DNA from: Candidatus Hydrogenedentota bacterium
GTDB lineage: Bacteria; Hydrogenedentota; Hydrogenedentia; Hydrogenedentales; SLHB01
Reading direction: 5' to 3'
Assembly: GCA_023384315.1 (NCBI GenBank)
Contig: JAHDWY010000238.1
Location: 1 to 7,052, forward strand
Length of the DNA stretch: 7,052 bases
In this document: positions 1-4,823 of the stretch, one piece after another
How the letters are laid out: each line of letters opens with the position of its first letter
How positions within the stretch are numbered: the stretch's first letter is position 1
Made by a program: the position numbers and the translations under genes
The notes under the pieces: generated by a model
Seen by the model: only the letters and a program-made list of their open reading frames with translations
The model's database searches: none
Told to the model about the DNA's origin: nothing

Positions 1-92
1 CCTTTCTCGTAGGGCACCCGGACACCTCCAAGAATGAGCGGGCGCCCCGCTTCCAGGCGGTGAAGATCGTAGCCAATCCCAACACGAATCAC
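1..92 (-). CDS. ispF: 2-C-methyl-D-erythritol 2,4-cyclodiphosphate synthase, N-terminal part (cut by window edge)
   Basis: Only the first 30 codons are inside the window. They read MIRVGIGYDLHRLEAGRPLI and continue with LGGVRVPYEK, the characteristic IspF N-terminus. Asp9 and His11 of the GYDLH motif match the metal-binding Asp and His of the family. The enzyme forms the cyclic diphosphate intermediate of the MEP isoprenoid pathway, two steps after IspD, in the cytoplasm. The start is GTG at 92-90, preceded by GAAGGA at 101-106 with about 8 bases of spacing. An ATG at 100-98 is out of frame and stops after three codons. The gene follows ispD after an 88-base gap on the same strand, the usual neighbour order. 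The identity is secure; the C-terminal part is not visible. Confidence 0.93.
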   Translation of the reverse strand, partial: MIRVGIGYDLHRLEAGRPLILGGVRVPYEK

Positions 93-140
93 GGAGCCAT
101 TCCTTCTGTCCTGCCATCAACATTGCTCGTGGGAACCCTA

Positions 141-156
141 TCGGCGCTTGCGCCGA
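141..156 (-). other. Stem-loop in the ispD-ispF gap
   Basis: TCGGCG and CGCCGA form a 6-bp perfect stem around a 4-base loop, extendable by one A-T pair at 140/157. It sits between the ispD stop and the ispF ribosome binding site. No T-run follows on the minus strand, so it is unlikely to be an intrinsic terminator. It could be an mRNA processing or stability element, or have no function. Confidence 0.35.
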
Positions 157-180
157 TTCTGGCCCTCATATACCTATGAA

Positions 181-873
181 TCATACGAGGCCTCCCGCGA
201 TGACCTGTTCTGCCAACGCGAGATCCTCGCGCGTGGTTACTTTGAAATTCAGCGGCGAACCCTGGACGAGTTTGACGCGTCCTCCAGTCCGTTGCACCAG
301 CGTAGCGTCGTCCGTTCCGAGATGGTCTTCTTCGCTGGCTTTCGCGTGAGCCTCGCGGATTACGGAGACGCGGAAGGTCTGCGGGGTCTGGCAGGCCCAC
401 AGACGCGCGCGGTCCGGTGTATTCACGAGAAACGCGTCATCATCCCCCACAAGGATCGTGTCGGTCGACGGAATCGCCACAGTAGCGGCGCCGAATTCCA
501 TTGCCGCTTCGATGGATCCACGTATCGCGGATTCCGGCACGAAAGGACGGGCGGCATCGTGGATCACAACGATCTCGGTTTCAGGCCGAAGCGCGTCAAG
601 TCCGTTACACACGGAAATCTGACGCTCAGACCCGCCATCGGCCCAGGTGAACCGATACTCCGAAAACGCCGCCGTCAGAGCCTGCTCCATCTCAGCCCGG
701 CTCTCCGGCGGGCCGACGATGACCGCACCATCCGCAAGACCCAAGGCATCGAACCGCGAGAGGGTCCACACGAGAAGGGGTTGGCCCGCGAGATCGATCA
801 ACGCTTTCGGGCGTCCGGCACCGAGTCGTTGCCCCATCCCGGCGGCGGGAATGAGAAGTTGGACGTGTTCCAC
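181..873 (-). CDS. ispD: 2-C-methyl-D-erythritol 4-phosphate cytidylyltransferase
   Basis: IspD transfers CMP from CTP to methylerythritol phosphate, the third step of the MEP isoprenoid pathway. The 230-residue length matches the family. Visible motifs, numbered from the GTG at 873, are the nucleotide loop PAAGMGQR (9-16) with Arg16 and Lys23 in the positions of the catalytic pair, GGSERQ (80-85), HDAARP (105-110), DR-x-x-LW-x-x-QTPQTF (around 154-167), TDDATLV and a terminal FKVT segment. An upstream in-frame TTG at 891 would overlap the yacL stop by four bases (TTGA) and add six residues. I prefer GTG 873 because the family normally begins a few residues before the PAAG loop and because TTG 891 has no visible ribosome binding site. 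GTG 873 has only a weak GGGA upstream. Translation is probably coupled to yacL. Function is clear; the exact start is not. Confidence 0.95.
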   Translation of the reverse strand: MEHVQLLIPAAGMGQRLGAGRPKALIDLAGQPLLVWTLSRFDALGLADGAVIVGPPESRAEMEQALTAAFSEYRFTWADGGSERQISVCNGLDALRPETEIVVIHDAARPFVPESAIRGSIEAAMEFGAATVAIPSTDTILVGDDDAFLVNTPDRARLWACQTPQTFRVSVIREAHAKASEEDHLGTDDATLVQRTGGRVKLVQGSPLNFKVTTREDLALAEQVIAGGLV

Positions 874-887
874 GCCGGATCCCAAGG

Positions 888-1967
888 TCAAGAGACGACG
901 CGTTGGAGTTTGCCGAAGATCATGCGGCCGGCGGTCGTCTGCAACACGCTCGTCACGAGCGCCATGACTTCCTTACCGACGAACTCCCGGCCGCCATCGA
1001 CAACGACCATCGTGCCGTCGTCGAGATAACCCACCCCCTGCTGGGCCTCCTTGCCTTCCTTCACGATCCGGACGTGCAACTGCTCATCGGGTAGGAGGGC
1101 GGGCTTTAGCGCGTTTGCCAGGTCGTTCAGGTTGAGCACCTCGATGCCGTCGATCTGGGCCACTTTGTTCAGATTAAGGTCGTTCGTGAGGATCTTGGCC
1201 CGGAACTCCCTCGCAAGTTGAATCAGTTTGCCGTCGACTTGTTCGATCCCGGGCGGGTCATCTTCAATGACTTCAACCGTGACCTTGCTGTCCGGTTGTT
1301 GAAGCTGCTTGAGGATGTCCAGGCCGCGACGCCCGCGAACCCTCCGGAGTTCGTCGGCGGAGTCGGCAATGTTCTGGAGTTCCCGAAGGACGAAGCGCGG
1401 AATGATGAGGGTACCTTCCACGAAGCCGGTCTGGCAGACTTCCGCAATTCGGCCATCAATGATGACGCTCGTGTCGACGAGCTTCGGATTGCCGCGGGCA
1501 AACTCGCGCCGATGCACGGCCTGTATGAGCGTGCCCCAATGCGTCGCCCGCGAAAGCCCCAGCCAGATGCCAATATAACCGAACACGAGCACCAAAGACG
1601 TCGTGAGATAGATCTCGATGGTCCGGTCGTAGATGGGGTACCAGATGAGGACGTATTTTGCCAGGAAGTACCCCACCATCATGGCCAGAACGATAGCCAC
1701 TAAGGCAGGGAACATGCGTTCGAACAGTTCCTGGGTGATAAAATAGAGGACGAAAATGATCCCCCCGGCGATGGTCCCGCCGGCGAGGCAGCCCAGGAAG
1801 GTCCACAAGGAAACGCTGTGGGGTAAGGGAGCCTCCTGCCCCGGCGGTATCCGGCTCAGTTGAAGCGTGATACTCTCGTTGTATTCATTGACGAGGTAAT
1901 ACGCCCAAAATCCGCCCATGGCGATACACGCTAGTACGAAGAGTCCGCGGACAATCTTGCTAGACAC
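888..1967 (-). CDS. yacL: Membrane-bound PIN-TRAM domain protein (YacL family)
   Basis: This is a 359-residue protein with four hydrophobic segments (about 6-26, 52-77, 85-109, 118-138), then a PIN nuclease-fold domain (about 162-285) and a C-terminal TRAM domain (about 286-358). The PIN acidic residues appear to be Asp165 in LVDTSVIIDGR, Glu196 in LRELQ, Asp245 in DGKL and Asp263 in LTNDLNL, so the metal-dependent site looks intact. TRAM is a small RNA-binding fold, here with GVGYLDDGTMVVV. The architecture and the position directly before ispD and ispF match Bacillus yacL, whose cellular role is poorly defined; a membrane-tethered RNase is the usual inference. The start is GTG at 1967-1965 with GGGAG about 7 bases upstream. 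The stop overlaps the upstream alternative start of ispD. Confidence 0.92.
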   Translation of the reverse strand: MSSKIVRGLFVLACIAMGGFWAYYLVNEYNESITLQLSRIPPGQEAPLPHSVSLWTFLGCLAGGTIAGGIIFVLYFITQELFERMFPALVAIVLAMMVGYFLAKYVLIWYPIYDRTIEIYLTTSLVLVFGYIGIWLGLSRATHWGTLIQAVHRREFARGNPKLVDTSVIIDGRIAEVCQTGFVEGTLIIPRFVLRELQNIADSADELRRVRGRRGLDILKQLQQPDSKVTVEVIEDDPPGIEQVDGKLIQLAREFRAKILTNDLNLNKVAQIDGIEVLNLNDLANALKPALLPDEQLHVRIVKEGKEAQQGVGYLDDGTMVVVDGGREFVGKEVMALVTSVLQTTAGRMIFGKLQRVVS

Positions 1968-1979
1968 TTACTTCTCCCG

Positions 1980-2016
1980 TTCAGGTATGAATGCGAATAA
2001 TGTATGATCGCCTGAA
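1980..2016. repeat. Inverted repeat upstream of yacL
   Basis: TTCAGG at 1980-1985 and CCTGAA at 2011-2016 are a perfect 6-bp inverted repeat separated by 25 AT-rich bases, in the 83-base gap between the phosphorylase-like gene and yacL. TATGA recurs at 1986 and 2003, and again at 2028 outside the repeat. It may be an operator or an mRNA structure. I could not identify a convincing promoter in this gap, so yacL may depend on read-through. Confidence 0.25.
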
Positions 2017-2050
2017 TCAATACCGCTTATGATACACAATAATACATCGG

Positions 2051-2905
2051 TTAGCCATATTCCTCTGGCTGCGCCGGCGATCGGACTTCTCGGGGTCCGG
2101 AGTCGGTCAATATCCATCCAGAAGCGTCTTTAATTGCCGCCCGCAGCAACTCGGGAAGTCGAGCCGCGGGAAGCGGGTCCGCGCCCGAGGAAGGACTGCG
2201 GTGCGAACCATCGGCGGCCTTGGGTCCAAGGACGCATACCGCCAAGACCCGACAGCCCAAACGCTTGGCCTCTAGCACGTGGGGAACAATCCCGGTACCA
2301 CAGATGTCACCCCCGTTCTGCCGAAGGGACTCGATGGCGATTGTGTCCGGGCGCTGCGCCAGAGGACTGGCGACTAGCACTCCCACGCCGATCGGCACCT
2401 GGACCGAATCGCTCGCCCGGAGCATCGTTTCCCGTAGCGCGGGGTCATACGCGACAGACATATCAAGGAAGTATGCAACTTCACTGGGTTTGGCAGGGAG
2501 TAGGGGACTGTCCCCCAAGAGGTTAACATGGTCTTCGACGAGCACCAGTTCGCCAGTGTGCCGTTCCGGTTCGACGGGCGTAGCATGGGCAACCAGGAGG
2601 ACCCAATCGCAACCGCAATAGGCCGCGATACCTACCGGGCAAGGCCGCTGCCGGACCGGCAGATAGGGTGGCACCTCCACGATGACGAGAACCGGCACGG
2701 AGCCGACACGCCCGCACTGCAGCCGGCAAGGCAGGTTTGCTCCGTGAGGCTGTTCGACCTGCCACACAGGGGAGGGCGACTCCAGCAAGTCCTCCGGGGA
2801 AAGGGCACCTCGCTCAACGACCACGGTTACTGCAGGACGCTGCCCCAGGGAACTCACGACAAACGCTGCGGCGCGATCGAGGCTGGCGGGGTCGAGCTGG
2901 GTCAC
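2051..2905 (-). CDS. Purine nucleoside phosphorylase-fold protein, predicted catalytically inactive
   Basis: The 284-residue protein aligns by eye along its whole length with trimeric-type purine nucleoside phosphorylases. Retained framework segments are LDRAAAFVVSSL near the N-terminus, EDHVNLLGDSPL (124-135, family DHINxMGxNPL), MSVAYDPALR (149-158) and VPHVLEAKRLGCRVLAV (207-223). The substrate and phosphate motifs are gone. ERGAL (31-35) stands for GSGLG, VPPYLPV for GRxHxYEG, AHATPV (106-111) for TNAAGG, PDTIA (186-190) for ETPAE, GTGI (203-206) for GMST, and GPKAAD (227-232) for the SNAAAG/TNxAAG segment with the catalytic Asn. A Pro-rich tail follows residue 269. The frame is open. The start is GTG 2905 with GGGGGAG five bases upstream, and GTGA overlaps the stop of the preceding gene, arguing for translation. 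A regulatory or scaffold role is a guess; conventional phosphorolysis is unlikely. Confidence 0.75.
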   Translation of the reverse strand: MTQLDPASLDRAAAFVVSSLGQRPAVTVVVERGALSPEDLLESPSPVWQVEQPHGANLPCRLQCGRVGSVPVLVIVEVPPYLPVRQRPCPVGIAAYCGCDWVLLVAHATPVEPERHTGELVLVEDHVNLLGDSPLLPAKPSEVAYFLDMSVAYDPALRETMLRASDSVQVPIGVGVLVASPLAQRPDTIAIESLRQNGGDICGTGIVPHVLEAKRLGCRVLAVCVLGPKAADGSHRSPSSGADPLPAARLPELLRAAIKDASGWILTDSGPREVRSPAQPEEYG

Positions 2906-3174
2906 GATACTCCCCCCGATTCCAACGCGGTCAGAAGCCCTATTACGGCCTCCTCATTCACGCCCGCGATCTCGACCGTCTTGTCGCGAGAACGGTCGCC
3001 GCTCAGGAGCCGGACCGCGGATTTGGGAACGTGGAGTTTCTTGGCGATGAGCGCACAGAGGGCGGCATTGGCGAGTCCGTCAGCGGGTGGAGCCGAAAGT
3101 CGAATCCGGAGCCGCTCATTCTGAACCCCGACGTGAATGCGCACGCTATCCCGAGACTCGACAACGAACGACAT
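2902..3174 (-). CDS. YggU/DUF167 (UPF0235) family small protein
   Basis: This 90-residue cytoplasmic protein has the family signature: a beta-rich N-terminus (VRIHVGVQNERLRIRLS), the APPADGLAN motif (28-36), a helix ending LHVPKSAV, and SGDRSRDKTVEI (58-69). The family is widespread and structurally known, but its biochemical role is undefined, so no function is assigned. The start is ATG 3174 with GAGGTG five or so bases upstream. Its stop is shared with the GTG start of the next gene in a 4-base overlap, implying translational coupling with the phosphorylase-like protein. It lies 67 bases after accA on the same strand and is probably cotranscribed. Confidence 0.9.
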   Translation of the reverse strand: MSFVVESRDSVRIHVGVQNERLRIRLSAPPADGLANAALCALIAKKLHVPKSAVRLLSGDRSRDKTVEIAGVNEEAVIGLLTALESGGVS

Positions 3175-3203
3175 GTTTCACCTCAAAAGGCGCGGACACC
3201 GCC

Positions 3204-3221
3204 GCAGCGATCATTCGCTGC
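3204..3221 (-). other. Stem-loop in the accA-yggU gap
   Basis: GCAGCGA and TCGCTGC form a perfect 7-bp stem with a 4-base loop (ATGA on the minus strand). It lies 20 bases after the accA stop and before the yggU ribosome binding site. Only a TTTT run about 18 bases farther on could serve termination, so a strong terminator is unlikely. An attenuating or mRNA-stabilising role between the carboxylase gene and the rest of the operon is possible. Confidence 0.4.
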
Positions 3222-3241
3222 ATCCCGGCCACACGCGTGCG

Positions 3242-4201
3242 TCACACGACGTCCCGCCATACCCCCATTCGGCGAAACTTCTCTTGGCGGCGCTCTGCCG
3301 ACCATTTACCTTCTTGAGCGAAAACCAGAAACTGATCGATCTCCTCAGCGAGAACCGACGCGGCACCGTCCGGATTTCGGTGTGCTCCTCCCCCGGGTTC
3401 CGCGAGCACCGCATCGATGACGCCGAACTCCTTGAGATCGTGAGCCGTAATCCGCAGGGCGGAAGCCGCGATGTCTTTTTTCGCGGAATCTCGCCACAGG
3501 ATCTCTGCACAACGTTCAGGTGCACAGACCATGTAGATCGCGTGCTCGAACATGCAAACCCAGTCTCCGACGGCTATACCGAGGGCGCCGCCACTGCCGC
3601 CCTCCCCAATCACGACGGAGAACACCGGAGTCTCAATCCCCATAAGATAGAGAAGGTTGCGTGCGATCGCGGGACCCTGGCCGCGTTGCTCGGCGTCGGG
3701 ATGCGGGTGCGCGCCCTGGGTGTCGACAATGGTCACTACGGGAATATGGAGGCGCTCAGCCATCTCAAACAAACGCAATGCCTTACGATATCCGGAGGGG
3801 AAGGCCATTCCGTAGTTGCGCCGAATACGTTCGTCCGTGGTCGTGCCTTTCTGATGCCCGACAAGCACGACGGTCTGACCCCGAAACCGCGCGATTCCTC
3901 CTACGGTAGCGGTGTCCTCCCCGGACACGCGGTCGCCATGCAGCTCAACAAAATCCTCGAAAATGCGGCCGACGTAATCCAGCATCTTGGGTCGCTGCGC
4001 GTGGCGCGCGAGTTCGACCCGCTGCCAGGGCGTGAGCTGCGTAAAGACCTTCTCGCGTTCTACTTGCAGCTCCCGCTCGATATCGTGTCGCTCTTCGTCG
4101 CTCTCGGCTTGCTCAAGTTTCGCTTCGAGTTCGACAATCCGCTTCTCGAAGGGCAGTACGTGCGCGACCACCCCGCGACTGTTGTGATTCAGCTTAGCCA
4201 A
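3242..4201 (-). CDS. accA: Acetyl-CoA carboxylase carboxyltransferase subunit alpha
   Basis: AccA pairs with AccD to move carboxyl from carboxybiotin to acetyl-CoA, giving malonyl-CoA for fatty acid synthesis. From TTG 4201 the protein has 319 residues, normal for AccA. It shows LPFEKRIVELEAKLE with a charged N-terminal helix, LDYVGRIFEDFVELHGDR (to about 91), VGHQKGTTTDERIRRNYGMAFPSGYRKALRL, the intact oxyanion glycine run GEGGSGGALGIAVGD (199-213) and EPGGGAHRNP. Two loops differ from the family. DTPGAYPGxxAEERGQSE reads DTQGAHPHPDAEQRGQGP (160-177), and SPEGCASILW reads APERCAEILW (227-236). A TTG at 4213 abuts the GAGGAG site and so could not use it. TTG 4201 has that site 12 bases upstream, and GTG 4171 has none; the start is uncertain. 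accD is not in the window. Confidence 0.93.
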   Translation of the reverse strand: MAKLNHNSRGVVAHVLPFEKRIVELEAKLEQAESDEERHDIERELQVEREKVFTQLTPWQRVELARHAQRPKMLDYVGRIFEDFVELHGDRVSGEDTATVGGIARFRGQTVVLVGHQKGTTTDERIRRNYGMAFPSGYRKALRLFEMAERLHIPVVTIVDTQGAHPHPDAEQRGQGPAIARNLLYLMGIETPVFSVVIGEGGSGGALGIAVGDWVCMFEHAIYMVCAPERCAEILWRDSAKKDIAASALRITAHDLKEFGVIDAVLAEPGGGAHRNPDGAASVLAEEIDQFLVFAQEGKWSAERRQEKFRRMGVWRDVV

Positions 4202-4272
4202 GGCGTGTGCCAACTCCTCTTGGGTTGCCCCGAACCCCGAACGGATCCACTCGGACCGGAAAGACAGGGCAT

Positions 4273-4281
4273 ACTATAGCA
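4273..4281 (-). promoter_or_regulatory. Extended -10 promoter for accA and downstream genes
   Basis: On the minus strand 4281-4273 reads TGCTATAGT: an extended -10 TG followed by a hexamer matching TATAAT at five of six positions. No good -35 lies 16-18 bases upstream, as expected when the extended -10 carries recognition. A start near 4266 would give a leader of about 65 bases to TTG 4201. It lies downstream of the small gene's terminator, so the accA operon has its own promoter. Confidence 0.55.
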
Positions 4282-4337
4282 GATGGCGCAACCCAGACGG
4301 TAACCCGCTGGCTTCCCCACGCGAGTGCGCCGCAGGC

Positions 4338-4381
4338 AAAAAAAAACGCCTTGCGGCGAACGGTTCGCTCGCCTGAGGCGT
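4338..4381 (-). terminator. Intrinsic terminator of the zinc-knuckle gene
   Basis: On the minus strand ACGCCT (4381-4376) pairs with AGGCGT (4351-4346). Inside it GGCGA (4373-4369) pairs with TCGCC (4359-4355), with a small internal loop and a 9-base apical loop. A run of eight to nine T residues (4346-4338) follows directly. It lies 22 bases after the stop codon at 4404 and upstream of the accA promoter, so it separates the two tandem units. Confidence 0.88.
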
Positions 4382-4388
4382 AGTGCCC

Positions 4389-4404
4389 GGTGATGGATAT
4401 CACC
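4389..4404. repeat. Small palindromic hairpin after the zinc-knuckle stop codon
   Basis: GGTGAT and ATCACC form a perfect 6-bp inverted repeat around GGAT, touching the last base of the stop codon. It could form a second 3'-UTR hairpin ahead of the terminator or be a minor protein-binding palindrome. There is no other support. Confidence 0.3.
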
Positions 4405-4541
4405 TATGCTTCTTCCAATACTTCGTCGTAATACTCGGCGTAGCAGTCGAGATGCCAGTATTCGCCGTCCACGATCTGAACTTCACCGAACTGGATATCG
4501 GTTTCCTCGATCGCTTCGTTGCACAATGTGCAGCAGTGCAT
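4404..4541 (-). CDS. 45-residue Cys/His zinc-knuckle protein, function unknown
   Basis: The peptide starts MHCCTLCNEAIEETDIQFGE, continues through VQIVDGEYWHLDCYAEYYDE and ends VLEEA. Cys4-x2-Cys7 and His30-x2-Cys33, separated by 22 residues, fit the ligand spacing of one zinc-binding half of a LIM domain. Cys3 is an extra cysteine. The C-terminal third is strongly acidic and aromatic. It is too short for many gene finders, but every expression signal is present: a consensus AAAGGAGG site 11 bases before ATG 4541, a -35/-10 pair at 4601-4629 and an intrinsic terminator at 4338-4381. An in-frame GTG at 4553 overlaps the ribosome binding site and is not a usable start. Zinc binding is inferred. 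A small DNA, RNA or protein adaptor is possible, but I recognise no specific family. It is transcribed away from the hydrolase. Confidence 0.82.
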   Translation of the reverse strand: MHCCTLCNEAIEETDIQFGEVQIVDGEYWHLDCYAEYYDEVLEEA

Positions 4542-4550
4542 GGCTGTATT

Positions 4551-4560
4551 CACCTCCTTT
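4551..4560 (-). promoter_or_regulatory. Consensus Shine-Dalgarno of the zinc-knuckle gene
   Basis: The minus strand reads AAAGGAGGTG here, complementary to the 16S rRNA 3' end over at least eight bases. It decides the start in favour of ATG 4541 and is the strongest ribosome binding site in the window, which suggests efficient translation. Confidence 0.85.
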
Positions 4561-4600
4561 CAAGGGCGCGCCGATTCGGGCACGCAGTTAAAATCGCCGA

Positions 4601-4629
4601 CTTTTACCATAATCCGTCAGAGAAGTCAA
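4601..4629 (-). promoter_or_regulatory. Sigma-70-type promoter of the zinc-knuckle gene
   Basis: On the minus strand TTGACT (4629-4624, five of six to consensus) and TAAAAG (4606-4601, four of six) are separated by exactly 17 bases. Initiation near 4594 would give a leader of about 50 bases before ATG 4541 and a transcript of roughly 250 bases ending at the terminator. Confidence 0.6.
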
Positions 4630-4731
4630 GCACTAAATTCAATTTGTTCTTTTGCGTTGAGTCGGCGTCAAAATTAAGTCAACTAAATACCTAAGAAGAA
4701 TCGCAAAAATACAATAAATATGTGGCATTCT

Positions 4732-4763
4732 TGCGGAGATTGATCTAGAATGGCAATCTCGCA
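4732..4763 (+). other. Stem-loop in the hydrolase leader
   Basis: GAGATTG (4736-4742) pairs perfectly with CAATCTC (4754-4760), and TGC/GCA extends the stem past one bulged G, giving ten pairs around an 11-base loop. ATTCT (4727-4731) and AGAAT (4747-4751) offer a competing pairing around AGAT-TG-ATCT. No T-run follows, so it is not a terminator. It may be an operator palindrome or a 5'-UTR structure. Confidence 0.4.
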
Positions 4764-4808
4764 GGGAGCGATTGACTGTTAATAGTGCTTGAACGCATCA
4801 ATTACCCC

Positions 4809-4814
4809 AGGAGG
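4809..4814 (+). promoter_or_regulatory. Ribosome binding site deciding the hydrolase start
   Basis: AGGAGG lies nine bases before ATG 4824. An in-frame GTG at 4785 would extend the protein by 13 residues but has no such site, so ATG 4824 is preferred. Confidence 0.85.
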
Positions 4815-4823
4815 TTCTTCCGT

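Larger units (their letters stand above)
4630..4823. other. AT-rich gap and leader of the hydrolase gene
   Basis: This stretch between the small gene's promoter and the hydrolase holds no gene I can support. It is visibly more AT-rich than its surroundings. It must contain the hydrolase promoter, but no hexamer pair is convincing: TTGACT at 4772-4777 has only a poor -10 18 bases downstream. The clear elements are a stem-loop at 4732-4763 and the ribosome binding site AGGAGG at 4809-4814. Confidence 0.5.

Noticed and set aside
148..1029. A 293-codon plus-strand open frame opposite ispD and the end of yacL
   Set aside because: It crosses the boundary of two well-supported minus-strand genes and its translation is Arg/Ser/Pro-rich without motifs; it is a shadow.
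2528..3420. Overlapping plus-strand frames of about 200 codons opposite the phosphorylase-like, yggU and accA genes
   Set aside because: They span several genes antisense, have no domain signature and no start signals.
3137..4279. A 380-codon open frame on the plus strand opposite accA
   Set aside because: It is longer than accA but has no recognisable domain, no good ribosome binding site and a composition typical of the antisense frame of a GC-rich gene. accA on the other strand is unmistakable.
4383..4694. A 103-codon plus-strand open frame across the small zinc-knuckle gene
   Set aside because: It is antisense to a frame with complete expression signals, runs into AT-rich non-coding DNA and lacks motifs.
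4772..4800. TTGACT at 4772-4777 as the hydrolase promoter -35
   Set aside because: The best -10 at 18-base spacing (CATCAA) matches only three of six, and the start site would fall on the ribosome binding site.
4785..4823. GTG 4785 as an upstream start of the hydrolase
   Set aside because: It would place 13 extra residues before an already long polar N-terminus and ignores the AGGAGG nine bases before ATG 4824.
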